A stretch of 35,913 nucleotides of DNA, from assembly GCA_013202295.1 (NCBI GenBank), contig JABMRT010000193.1, positions 1 through 35,913 on the forward strand, read 5' to 3'. A model generated the notes under the pieces. That model did no database searches, was not told the origin of the DNA, and saw only the letters and a list, made by a program, of their open reading frames with translations. Of the stretch, positions 24,976-33,245 are shown piece after piece. Numbering within the stretch: the first letter of the stretch is position 1; every line of letters starts with the position of its first letter. This DNA comes from Candidatus Zhuqueibacterota bacterium (GTDB taxonomy: Bacteria; Zhuqueibacterota; QNDG01; JABMRT01). The translations under genes were made by a program, and so were the position numbers.

Positions 24976-26853
24976 ATGAAATTTAAGTCAACAGGATTAT
25001 TATCCTGGCTTTTTATTGGACTATTTCTCGTGTCTATTTCAATTGCCCAGGACCGCGAAGCCATCGCAGACAAATACAAATGGAATCTGCAGGACATATT
25101 CCCGGATTGGGACTCTTGGCAGCAAAGCATGGACGAACTGGATGGCATGATCAATGAACTCACTGTATACAATGGCTCGTTGGGTACCAGCGCGGATAGC
25201 CTGTATAAGGTTCTGGTGCTGGACGGAAAAATCGACATGCTCGCTTACCGTGTTTTTTATTACGCTCGTCTCAGCCGGGATACCGACACCCGCAATCAAA
25301 ATGCCTCTGCGAAACTTCAGCAAGTGCAGATCCTCTTCGCGAAAGCCAGCACGGCCGCCTCATGGGTTGCGCCAGAAATTCTTGAAATCCCCTGGGCGAC
25401 TTTGGAGGACTGGCTGAAAGAGGAGAAGTTCGCCCCTTACCGGTTCAGTTTGGAGAACCTGTTCCGACAGCAAAAACATGTGTTGAATGAGGACAAGGAA
25501 AAACTGCTCTCCTATTTCAATCAATTCACAGGCACCCCTTCATCAATCTATACGGATTTATCTACATCGGATATCAAGTTCCCGAAGGTTACACTCGCAT
25601 CGGGTGAGGAAGTGGAATTGACGCGTGCCAATTATGGCAAGATTCTCGCAACCAATCGAAATCAAGCCGATCGAAAGCTGGCGTTTGAGAATCATTATCA
25701 GACTTTTGATGCAAACAAGTATACCTATGCTGCTATTTATAACTCCGTATGTCAGAAAGACTGGGCAAGCACACAGGCCCGTAACTATGGCTCCACGCTT
25801 GAGGCGGCACTGGATGAGGACAACATCCCTCTTGAAGTCTATTTGAATCTTGTTAAGACAGTGCGGGCCAATACCGAACCGCTTAAACGATGGGCACGGC
25901 TCCGGAAGAAAGTTCTGGATTTGGAGGACTATCACTTATATGATGGATCCATCCCCATTGTGGAGATCGACAAAACCTATCCCTATGAGTTGGCCATGAA
26001 ATGGGTTCAGGCTTCGGTAAAACCTCTGGGTGAATCCTATTTGGAAAAGCAGAAGATAGCACTTGAGGGCGGCTGGCTGGATGTCTTTCCCAATACGGGC
26101 AAATATCCGGGCGCCTATTCTGCAGGCGTCTATGGTGTACATCCCTACATGCTGCTCAACTACAATGAAACGCTGGATTATGTGTTTACACTGGCACATG
26201 AGCTCGGCCATTCGATGCATACCCAGTTGGCAAATGAAACCCAACCCTTTGCCACAAGCGACTACACCATATTTGTGGCGGAGGTCGCTTCGACGTTCAA
26301 TGAAAGACTTTTATTGGATTACCTCCTTGAGAAAACCAAAGATCCAAAAGAACGGATCGCACTGCTGCAGCAGGCCATCAGTAACTTGACCGGCACATTT
26401 TATTTCCAGACGCTGCTCGCGGATTACGAGCTTCAGGCGCATCAACTCGTTGAAACGGGTCAACCAGTCACATCAGATGCCCTGAGTGCCATCACGGATT
26501 CACTCTTTACAACCTACTATGGAGATGCTGTGGCAATGGATGACTTATACAAAGTGATCTGGGCGCGCATTTCTCATTTCTACCACACACCCTATTATGT
26601 CTATCAGTACGCCACCTGTTACGCCTCATCCGCACTCATCTACAAACAAATCATGGATTCGCCCGAAAAGGATCGCCAAACTGCGGTGGAGCGTTATCTT
26701 GATCTACTCAAATCAGGCGGAAACGATTACCCGGTGAACCAGCTCAAAAAAGCCGGTGTGGATCTGTCCTCCCCCGAACCTGTACTTGCTGTCATTCAGC
26801 AGCTGGACGAATTGGTTTCGCTGGTCGAAAAAGAAATTGAGGCAATGGAATAA
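24976..26853 (+). CDS. Secreted oligoendopeptidase F (M3 family)
   Basis: A 625-aa zinc metallopeptidase that hydrolyses short peptides. The M3 site is HELGHS at 408-413 (HExxH) with third zinc ligand E436 in FVAEVASTFNE. Other PepF-type markers: NLQDIFPDWDSW near the N-terminus, NYGSTLEAALDEDNIP, and YYVYQYATCYASSALIY near the C-terminus, a substrate-pocket Tyr segment. Unlike classical cytoplasmic PepF, the N-terminus is a clear signal peptide (MKFKSTGLLSWLFIGLF, cleavage near IAQ). It follows the secreted glucosidase by 41 bases; TTGGAGA precedes the ATG. Likely envelope or extracellular peptide scavenging. Confidence 0.93.
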   Translation: MKFKSTGLLSWLFIGLFLVSISIAQDREAIADKYKWNLQDIFPDWDSWQQSMDELDGMINELTVYNGSLGTSADSLYKVLVLDGKIDMLAYRVFYYARLSRDTDTRNQNASAKLQQVQILFAKASTAASWVAPEILEIPWATLEDWLKEEKFAPYRFSLENLFRQQKHVLNEDKEKLLSYFNQFTGTPSSIYTDLSTSDIKFPKVTLASGEEVELTRANYGKILATNRNQADRKLAFENHYQTFDANKYTYAAIYNSVCQKDWASTQARNYGSTLEAALDEDNIPLEVYLNLVKTVRANTEPLKRWARLRKKVLDLEDYHLYDGSIPIVEIDKTYPYELAMKWVQASVKPLGESYLEKQKIALEGGWLDVFPNTGKYPGAYSAGVYGVHPYMLLNYNETLDYVFTLAHELGHSMHTQLANETQPFATSDYTIFVAEVASTFNERLLLDYLLEKTKDPKERIALLQQAISNLTGTFYFQTLLADYELQAHQLVETGQPVTSDALSAITDSLFTTYYGDAVAMDDLYKVIWARISHFYHTPYYVYQYATCYASSALIYKQIMDSPEKDRQTAVERYLDLLKSGGNDYPVNQLKKAGVDLSSPEPVLAVIQQLDELVSLVEKEIEAME

Positions 26854-26870
26854 ATCATTCAACTTTCATT

Positions 26871-26901
26871 ATCCTGACAGGATTTCACATTCTGTCAGGA
26901 T
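26871..26901 (+). terminator. Probable terminator hairpin after the peptidase gene
   Basis: ATCCTGACAG (26871-26880) pairs with CTGTCAGGAT (26892-26901), 10 bp, with an 11-base loop; it begins 18 bases after the stop. The tail is TAATATCT, not a true T run, so termination is only probable. Confidence 0.45.
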
Positions 26902-27149
26902 TAATATCTGATAATTGGACAGGATGCCAAACAGCTCAAATGCTAAATTTTACTTGTAATTGAATGTTTTTTTTATTACAATTTACCAATTACAAATATA
27001 CAGCGGGAAGGGCTGCTTTTCTTAGGGGGATAGTCGTAGCCAGAACGCAAGTTCTTATCCTCCTTTCAGGATTTCTCAATTATTATATGTTACTTCCTTG
27101 AATTGATAAAATTCATCGGAATGTTCAGAGAAAAGTCAGCCGTTGCATA
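26902..27149. other. Intergenic stretch with AT-rich repeat and structured element
   Basis: No gene is seen. Inverted pairs TTGTAATTG (26954-26962) and CAATTACAA (26987-26995) lie in an AT-rich segment. A more structured, GC-containing element lies at 27024-27064. The promoter of the next gene is proposed at 27150-27178. Confidence 0.4.
27024..27064 (+). ncRNA. Candidate structured RNA element
   Basis: AGGGGGATA (27024-27032) pairs with TATCCTCCT (27056-27064) with one G-U; directly inside, AGAAC (27042-27046) pairs with GTTCT (27051-27055) around a GCAA (GNRA) tetraloop. The unpaired GTCGTAGCC lies on one side only. No riboswitch class is recognised. It lies about 90 bases before the promoter of the barrel gene, so it may belong to an upstream transcript or be unexpressed. 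Confidence 0.25.
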
Positions 27150-27178
27150 TTCATTATGCGAAGCAATTTGGCTATAAA
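27150..27178 (+). promoter_or_regulatory. Possible promoter of the barrel/acetyltransferase pair
   Basis: TTCATT (27150-27155), 17 bases, TATAAA (27173-27178). Predicted start about 30 bases before ATG 27216. The -35 is weak. It overlaps the 5' part of the longest ORF, consistent with the later start. Confidence 0.35.
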
Positions 27179-27215
27179 ATGGATTTTTAGGTTGCTATTG
27201 AAATGGAGGTACATC

Positions 27216-28298
27216 ATGCGTAACCGTTTCATTTCGTTGATACTGGTATTTTGTGTTTTCTGTGTAATCCAGGCTGGTTTTGCAGACGGCCGAGTCATTA
27301 GATTTGCCGGCAGATACGTTCTGATCGATACAGACGTAGGCATCGGCAAAGTCGGGGACAAGGTTAAAGTCTATCGGCTCACCCCTGAAGATGGATTAGT
27401 CGAAATCGGGCAAGTAAAGCTTATAAAGTTTGCCAATGGCAAAGCCGCAGGCCGGATACTGAATACAAGACGAGGTGCGAACCTTCAACTTGAAGACATT
27501 GTGAAGCCACCTGCACTCATGAGCGGCGTCGAAACAACCCGATGCATTTCTGCGGGAATTGCCTTACCCTATACGTCTTTGGGCGGCGACTTTGATGGAA
27601 CAAAAATCGCCCGTGAATCCGATGCGCCCTCGAATGCCGCACCATTCTATGTGCCTGAAACTGAATCCCATGTGGGAATCAAGGGGTGGCTTCAAACTGG
27701 AATCGGTGACAATGCAGCCCGTATTGAGGGTTTGCGCGCATCCTATCAATATTCCAGACATGATGGCACCTGGGCCGATCCGCAGGATCTGTTCCTGCGT
27801 CGATATCTTGAAGGTGAAGATCTGGGTAGCGTACAAGGTATTCGCCTGCAATATCATAAAGCGACTTTCTCTGCACTCTTCAATATGTATCACAATGAGC
27901 GCATTCAAATCCTGCCAAATATTGGTCTCACCTGGGAGATCGTTCAACTTCAAAACGCGTTAATTGATCGTGTTGAGGACAATGAGTATGGAGAAAACAA
28001 TCCGCAGGTCACTTCTATCCTGGGTGAAGGAACTGAGTCATATTATGGCTCTTCCCCAAATCGATGGTTATCCACTTCAGTGTTGGGAATCGAGATCGGA
28101 TGTGACGCGCTTTATTTTATCAATCCGAATCTGGCAGTTGACATCGGATTGCAGTATAATATTTATAGCAATTTAATCGGGAAATCCGGACAGGTAATTC
28201 AGCAAGATGGATCCATCGGCTCATCGTTGAGTATGAATGCCTTCAATGTGTCTGTGGGGCTGGCATACTATCTGAACCTGGACAAGTTTATCCAATGA
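27216..28298 (+). CDS. Envelope protein with FlgT-C/SH3-like N-terminal domain and beta-barrel-like C-terminus
   Basis: A 360-aa exported protein with signal peptide MRNRFISLILVFCVF, cleavage near GFAD. Residues about 25-95 (RFAGRYVLIDTDVGIGKVGD, then GLVEIGQVKLIKFANGKAAG and a terminal LEDIV) match the small beta domain found at the C-terminus of FlgT and in many envelope proteins. The remainder has amphipathic strands (GIRLQYHKATFSALFNMYHN; LAVDIGLQYNIYS; NAFNVSVGLAYYLNLDKFI) like an outer-membrane barrel. Function unknown. ATG 27216 has GGAGG 6 bases upstream (27205-27209); the longer frame from 27156 is rejected. Its stop overlaps the next gene's ATG by 4 bases. Confidence 0.82.
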   Translation: MRNRFISLILVFCVFCVIQAGFADGRVIRFAGRYVLIDTDVGIGKVGDKVKVYRLTPEDGLVEIGQVKLIKFANGKAAGRILNTRRGANLQLEDIVKPPALMSGVETTRCISAGIALPYTSLGGDFDGTKIARESDAPSNAAPFYVPETESHVGIKGWLQTGIGDNAARIEGLRASYQYSRHDGTWADPQDLFLRRYLEGEDLGSVQGIRLQYHKATFSALFNMYHNERIQILPNIGLTWEIVQLQNALIDRVEDNEYGENNPQVTSILGEGTESYYGSSPNRWLSTSVLGIEIGCDALYFINPNLAVDIGLQYNIYSNLIGKSGQVIQQDGSIGSSLSMNAFNVSVGLAYYLNLDKFIQ

Positions 28299-28786
28299 GC
28301 GTTTGGATTCGTCCCCTGGAGGACGAGGACAAGTTGTTCATTCTGGACATACTAAATTATTACATCAAAACCAGTTTTGCAGCCTTTGCGGAAGATTGTA
28401 TTGGTCAAAAAGAGTGTGATAAATTGATAGCCGCTTCGAGCGGCTATCCTTTTTATGTGCTGGAAACGGACAAACAGGAAATTGTCGGCTTTGGCCGGCT
28501 TCGCCCCTATCACCCCTTTCAGACATTCCGAAAGACCGCTGTCTGCACCTATTTCATCATGCCGGAGCATACGGGGTTGGGACATGGAAAAGCCCTTCTT
28601 CTTGAATTAATCGAGGATGCGAAAAAGATGGAAATAAAGAACCTTCTGGCTGAAATTTCTTCCGGGAACGAAGCCAGTTTGCGTTTTCATGAGAAAATGG
28701 GATTTCAGGAATGCGGTCGACTGAAACGCATCGGTTGTAAATTCGGTCAGGATTTTGACATCGTCATTATGCAGCAGGTTCTTTAA
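28295..28786 (+). CDS. Phosphinothricin acetyltransferase-like GNAT enzyme
   Basis: A 163-aa N-acetyltransferase of the PAT/MddA group. IRPLEDEDKLFILDILNYYI at the start, YFIMPEHTGLGHGKALLLEL (acetyl-CoA loop T-G-L-G-H-G-K), FHEKMGFQECGRLKRIGCKF and DIVIMQQVL at the end follow the PAT pattern closely. Family members acetylate phosphinothricin, methionine sulfone or sulfoximine; the physiological substrate here is unknown. The ATG overlaps the preceding stop by 4 bases, so it is translationally coupled to an envelope protein with no obvious functional link. Confidence 0.88.
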   Translation: MSVWIRPLEDEDKLFILDILNYYIKTSFAAFAEDCIGQKECDKLIAASSGYPFYVLETDKQEIVGFGRLRPYHPFQTFRKTAVCTYFIMPEHTGLGHGKALLLELIEDAKKMEIKNLLAEISSGNEASLRFHEKMGFQECGRLKRIGCKFGQDFDIVIMQQVL

Positions 28787-28830
28787 TTTTAATTCGGAGT
28801 GGTTGAAGGATCCCTCGCCTTTAATCTCTT

Positions 28831-28852
28831 GCCATTTAAACTGGCTTTTTTT
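28831..28852 (+). terminator. Possible intrinsic terminator after the acetyltransferase
   Basis: GCCA, 7-base loop, TGGC, followed by seven T (28846-28852), 45 bases after the stop at 28786. The stem is only 4 bp, so the T run is the stronger part of the evidence. Confidence 0.4.
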
Positions 28853-28991
28853 AAGAGTTCATGGAAATTACATCCAGATACTCCGAGTATCATGTACGAA
28901 TATCATCCTTGCATTTTACAACCCTTGCCGTTATATTCTTCACAATTCATGTCGTTCGGATAAACACTAAACCGATCAGGAAGGCACCGGA

Positions 28992-30617
28992 TTGATACCC
29001 AGAAAATTTTCAATAGCATTTTTACTTGTCCTCTTGTTTTTAACTGGATGCGCCATCCAGCCGCCTCCTATTCCGATGCGCACAAGTCCGGATATCAGGG
29101 TGGGATTATTAGACAATATCGATTGGATTGAATTCACCGCAGATCGGGATTTCACAATTACCGGTCCGGATGGCAGGTCAATCACTTATGGTAAAAAAGA
29201 ATCCAAATGGCGGGCAAAGGTTGTGCAATCCATACCGGGACGTGTTATCTACAGGCTCTCAGCTCATACTTTTTCTGACAAGGGATTGGCCCGCCGCAAA
29301 GCCAAAGAAATGGAGTTGGCAGGATTTAAAACCGAAATTCGACCGGTCGGCCGCCCGCTCATGGTGGGCAACCGTGTGGTCACCCCCAATCGATTGTACC
29401 GCATATATCTTCAAGCCAGCTTCGAGAATCGATCAGAGGCAGAAACATATAGAGATCATATCTGGGATGCACAGCACACAACAATCGCACGTCAAAAAGT
29501 GAAGAACGCATTAGGAATGATTCAGCTCACAAATTTGGAAACGGGGCAGTCGGTCCAATCCATGCAATTATTAAGCATTCAAAATGCGTCTGTTACATTA
29601 ATGGATATCCCCGTTGGCGAGGGATTTCACTGGGAGCATCTGGAGAACCGGGAATATCCCGAAATCGTTCAGTTCGAGCTGGGCCTGGATGGCAAACTTG
29701 TCGTGATCAACCGCATCCCCCTCGAAATTTATGTCCAAGGCGTGGTTCCCTCAGAAATGCCGGAGGGATTTCCGGTCGAAGCATTAAAAGCACAAGCCAT
29801 TGCTGCGCGGGGAAAAGCTCTGGGAGGTTGGGGCATCATACATCAAGCCGATCCCTATGATGTATGCGCCACCGTGCACTGTCAGGTGTACAGCGGTTTG
29901 TCCCGACGGAACCCGAAAACCGATCACGCGGTAAAAGAAACCGCAGGTCAGGTCATGTGGTCAGATGGAAAAATCTGTGACAGTATTTTTGGTGCGGTTT
30001 GCGGGGGACACACAGAAGATGTGGACAAAGCCTGGGGTGGAAGCCCTTATTCATACCTTGTCGGCGCATATGACGGACCAGATGCACTGAAAAAATATGG
30101 CCCGCTTTCGGTGGAAGACAATGCGATAAAATGGATCGAAAACAGTCCTCCCGCGTATTGCAATTCAGTTCGAAGAAACGTACCGAAAGCACTGGAATAT
30201 ACAAAGAAATATTTTAGATGGGATGTGGAGCTTGCACAAAATGAAGTCCAGCAAGCACTCCTGAAGCGATCCATTGACGTGGGGCAGGTACTGAGTCTCA
30301 TTTCGGAGGAGCGGGGCGTCTCGGGCCGGATTATCCGTTTGCGAATTTCCGGGACAGAAGGAGAACATTATATCAATGGGGAGCTGAATATCCGGCGCGC
30401 CCTGTCTGAAACCACACTCTGGAGTTCCTGCTTTACAGTCAGGACTGTCACGGGTTTGGATACAATTCCAGACACCTTCATTCTGAGAGGCGCGGGATGG
30501 GGTCACGGTGTGGGCATGTGCCAAACTGGGGCGGCCATCATGGCACTATCACGAAAATCCTATCGTCATATTCTCAAACATTATTATGAAGGCATTGAAA
30601 TTAAAAGGTTGTACTAA
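28992..30617 (+). CDS. SpoIID/LytB domain lipoprotein (putative peptidoglycan lytic transglycosylase)
   Basis: A 541-aa envelope lipoprotein: lipobox LTGC with C20. Residues about 80-165 contain SPOR-like repeats (FSDKGLARRKAKEMELAGFK; RIYLQASFENRSEAETY), suggesting peptidoglycan binding. The SpoIID/LytB domain follows: NRIPLEIYVQGVVPSEMPEG with E255, the position of the essential Glu in SpoIID transglycosylases, then ALKAQAIAARGKAL, DSIFGAVCGGHTEDV and the C-terminal GAGWGHGVGMCQTGAAIMA. SpoIID enzymes cut denuded glycan strands; in Gram-negatives such proteins act in septal peptidoglycan remodelling. The TTG start has AGGAAGG upstream. Its stop shares one base with the era ATG, so it leads a tightly packed operon. 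Confidence 0.92.
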   Translation: MIPRKFSIAFLLVLLFLTGCAIQPPPIPMRTSPDIRVGLLDNIDWIEFTADRDFTITGPDGRSITYGKKESKWRAKVVQSIPGRVIYRLSAHTFSDKGLARRKAKEMELAGFKTEIRPVGRPLMVGNRVVTPNRLYRIYLQASFENRSEAETYRDHIWDAQHTTIARQKVKNALGMIQLTNLETGQSVQSMQLLSIQNASVTLMDIPVGEGFHWEHLENREYPEIVQFELGLDGKLVVINRIPLEIYVQGVVPSEMPEGFPVEALKAQAIAARGKALGGWGIIHQADPYDVCATVHCQVYSGLSRRNPKTDHAVKETAGQVMWSDGKICDSIFGAVCGGHTEDVDKAWGGSPYSYLVGAYDGPDALKKYGPLSVEDNAIKWIENSPPAYCNSVRRNVPKALEYTKKYFRWDVELAQNEVQQALLKRSIDVGQVLSLISEERGVSGRIIRLRISGTEGEHYINGELNIRRALSETTLWSSCFTVRTVTGLDTIPDTFILRGAGWGHGVGMCQTGAAIMALSRKSYRHILKHYYEGIEIKRLY

Positions 30618-31522
30618 TGACTACCGAATCAAACAAAGAAGCCCCCTTCCATTCCGGATATGCGGTTTTGGTCGGCAGGCCCAATGTCGGCAAATCCACA
30701 CTTATGAATGCCCTGTTGGAGGAGAAGCTGGCCATTGTCACCCCCCGGCCGCAAACCACACGTCAGCAGATTTTGGGCATCCTTAACGGAGAGAATTTCC
30801 AGGCAGTCCTTCTGGATACACCGGGTATTCTGACTCCCAAATACCTGCTTCAGGAAAAGATGGTCCATTCTGTAAAAAAGGCAATTAGCAGCGCAGATAT
30901 AATCATCATGCTGACCGAAGTCGAAAAGAAAGTTGAGGATGAGCAGCTTGTCCTCGATTTGATTGAAAGCTATTCTGTTCCCAAAGTACTTGTCATCAAC
31001 AAAATTGATACGACCCGAAAAGAAAAGCTGTTGCCAGCCATTGCAGCATATCAGGGCCTCGATCGGTTTCAAACCATCATTCCCATTTCTGCGCTTCAAA
31101 AGGATGGCATTGAGCGGCTCGTTTCAGAATTGCATGACACCCTGCCTGTGGGCCAACCATTCTACCCCCCGGATATGCTGAGCAATGAACCCGAACGCTT
31201 CTTCGTCGCGGAACTGATTCGTGAGAAGATTTTCTTTCAATTTCGGGATGAAGTGCCCTACTCAACCGCAGTTCATGTGGAATCTTTCAAAGAGGAATCC
31301 GGTAAAAAAACAGCCATCGAAGCAGTTATCACAGTGGAACGTGAATCTCAGAAAGGGATTCTGATCGGAAAAGGCGGACTGGCTTTAAAAAAAGTCGGCA
31401 CTTCTGCCAGATATGCAATTGAGTTGTTTCTGGATTGTCCCGTGTACCTTAAACTCACGGTGCGGGTGCGCAGCAATTGGCGTAAAAATGCCCAAATTCT
31501 CAGACAACTAGGATATGAATGA
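30617..31522 (+). CDS. era: GTPase Era
   Basis: A 301-aa GTPase that binds the 3' end of 16S rRNA and assists 30S subunit assembly. G1 GRPNVGKST (20-28), G2 region TTRQQILGI, G3 DTPG, G4 NKID and G5 SALQK are all present. The C-terminal KH domain contains ERESQKGILIGKGG and RVRSNWRKNAQILRQLGYE. Full length. The ATG overlaps the SpoIID stop by 1 base, and its own stop overlaps the next ATG by 4 bases. Neither RNase III nor RecO, common neighbours in other genomes, is seen here. Confidence 0.98.
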   Translation: MTTESNKEAPFHSGYAVLVGRPNVGKSTLMNALLEEKLAIVTPRPQTTRQQILGILNGENFQAVLLDTPGILTPKYLLQEKMVHSVKKAISSADIIIMLTEVEKKVEDEQLVLDLIESYSVPKVLVINKIDTTRKEKLLPAIAAYQGLDRFQTIIPISALQKDGIERLVSELHDTLPVGQPFYPPDMLSNEPERFFVAELIREKIFFQFRDEVPYSTAVHVESFKEESGKKTAIEAVITVERESQKGILIGKGGLALKKVGTSARYAIELFLDCPVYLKLTVRVRSNWRKNAQILRQLGYE

Positions 31523-32424
31523 AAATTATTCTGGTATTTGTGGATGGATTGGGCCTTGGTACATCAAATCCGGATATAAATCCCTGTGTTCAGAACGATC
31601 TGCTCCATCTGGCCTGCTATCTGGATAACAACGCTTTTATCAAATCAGACACTGAATCGGAACTGATCGCGGTCGACGCAACACTGGGCATTCCCGGCTT
31701 GCCACAAAGCGCCACCGGTCAGGTGGCAGTGCTGACAGGCCAAAACGCATCCAGGATTTTAGGACGGCATTTGTTTGGATTTCCAAATCAGCCACTTCGG
31801 GATATTCTCAAAACACACTCGATTCTAAAAACTGTAAAGGAAAATGGAGGGACTTGCGATTTTCTGAATGCTTTCCGCGATCCCTTTTTTGACCTGCCGG
31901 AAACGACCAAATGGCGGCTATCCGCAACCACGTGCGCAACCTTGGCCGCCGGCCTGGATTTTCATCGACCTGAGGATATCGCACAATCCAAATCAATCTA
32001 TCATGATATCACCGGTGATTTTTTGAGGGAAAAGGGATTCGACATTCCCATCCTGTCTTTAGAGGAAGCGGGAAAAATCGTCGCCCGCCAATCCTGCTCA
32101 TTCGATTTGCTCTTGTTCGAATACTTCATGACAGATCGGGTGGGGCACAAACAGGATCTGAATCAAGCCAAACAAGAAATTCAAAAGCTGGATACCTTTA
32201 TAAATAGCATTCTGTCTGAAGTGAATCTCTTAGACACATTGGTTATTGTAACAAGTGACCATGGCAACATCGAGGATCTTTCCACAAAAAGCCACACCCG
32301 AAATCCGGCCATGACACTTGCCTGGGGGCTGAAGAAAATGGACCTTGCGCAACAAATTAGCGATCTGACCCATGTGACTCCCGCACTACTGAACCTTTTG
32401 GAAATTCATGACCAGACTCCATAG
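31519..32424 (+). CDS. Alkaline-phosphatase-superfamily metalloenzyme, phosphomutase-like
   Basis: A 301-aa enzyme with the metal site of cofactor-independent phosphoglycerate mutase/phosphopentomutase relatives: D9 (VFVDGLG), nucleophile S64 (QSATGQ, aligning with SxVGH of iPGM), D206 and H210 (TDRVGHKQD), D247 and H248 (VTSDHGNIED), H259 (KSHTRNP). All expected ligands are present, so it should be active. It is much shorter than iPGM (over 500 aa) and lacks its large transferase insertion; residues 70-200 form a different, smaller cap. Substrate unknown; phosphatase, phosphodiesterase or mutase all possible. The ATG overlaps the era stop by 4 bases, and its end overlaps the TtcA-like gene by 17 bases. 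Confidence 0.85.
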   Translation: MKIILVFVDGLGLGTSNPDINPCVQNDLLHLACYLDNNAFIKSDTESELIAVDATLGIPGLPQSATGQVAVLTGQNASRILGRHLFGFPNQPLRDILKTHSILKTVKENGGTCDFLNAFRDPFFDLPETTKWRLSATTCATLAAGLDFHRPEDIAQSKSIYHDITGDFLREKGFDIPILSLEEAGKIVARQSCSFDLLLFEYFMTDRVGHKQDLNQAKQEIQKLDTFINSILSEVNLLDTLVIVTSDHGNIEDLSTKSHTRNPAMTLAWGLKKMDLAQQISDLTHVTPALLNLLEIHDQTP

Positions 32425-33229
32425 AAAAATCAGAACGCTGACTGAAAAGGCCATCCTGGATTATGGAATGATCAATCCGGGTGATCGCGTACTCATCGGC
32501 ATCTCCGGGGGCGCGGACAGTATGAGCCTGCTCAAAATTCTACAAGATGGATTGGTTCAGTTCAAACACCCATTCACCTTGATCGCAGCACATATCGATC
32601 TTGGATTTGATGAGTCTTCACCCCGCAATTCTGAACGGTTAGCTGAATATTTTAAAGAGTTGGGGATCGATTACGAAATCGAACATACACAAATCAGTAA
32701 ACTGGCATTTGATCCCGATACACGGAAGAATCCATGTTTTATTTGCTCTCATCATCGCCGGAAAAATATATATGAAATCGCGCATCGGAACCGATGCACT
32801 ACAATTGCTTACGGGCATCATAAAGATGACATCATTGAAACCTTGCTGATGAATATCCTGTATGGCCGGACGATCGGTTCAATGAATCCCGTTCAGGAGG
32901 TATTTGAAGGATCAAAACACATCATTCGACCGTTCGCATATGTCGATGAAGGATTGCTTAAATCATTCAGCAGGGAATCTGGTTTCCCGTCTCTGACGAA
33001 GCTCTGCCCGGCAGAGGGAAATACAAGTAGACAACAGATTAAAGATCTGATACGACAATTACAGAAAAATGAAAAACATGCGAACATCCGTGAGAATATA
33101 TTTAAATCACACTATTGCGTAAACATTGACTTTAAACCGAAACAATCCCGGCAGGAGAAAATAAAACTTGATTTTATCCGGCAATATCTCTTATCTTGGT
33201 TGAAGGGTAAAAAAGAGATAAATAGATGA
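32408..33229 (+). CDS. TtcA-like tRNA sulfur transferase (PP-loop, Fe-S)
   Basis: A 273-aa PP-loop ATP pyrophosphatase of the TtcA/TtuA branch, predicted to thiolate tRNA, by family precedent cytidine 32 in TtcA. ATP loop GISGGADS (31-38); CxxC C110-C113 in NPCFICSHHRRKN; GHHKDDIIETLLMN (136-149); third cysteine C200 in LCPAEG, the likely third ligand of an Fe-S cluster as in TtcA. Shorter than E. coli TtcA (311 aa) but complete in motifs. It overlaps the upstream gene by 17 bases and has only a weak Shine-Dalgarno, so coupled translation is likely. The C-terminus is very basic (LSWLKGKKEINR), fitting RNA contact. Confidence 0.9.
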   Translation: MTRLHRKIRTLTEKAILDYGMINPGDRVLIGISGGADSMSLLKILQDGLVQFKHPFTLIAAHIDLGFDESSPRNSERLAEYFKELGIDYEIEHTQISKLAFDPDTRKNPCFICSHHRRKNIYEIAHRNRCTTIAYGHHKDDIIETLLMNILYGRTIGSMNPVQEVFEGSKHIIRPFAYVDEGLLKSFSRESGFPSLTKLCPAEGNTSRQQIKDLIRQLQKNEKHANIRENIFKSHYCVNIDFKPKQSRQEKIKLDFIRQYLLSWLKGKKEINR

Positions 33230-33245
33230 GCGATTTGGAGACTTA

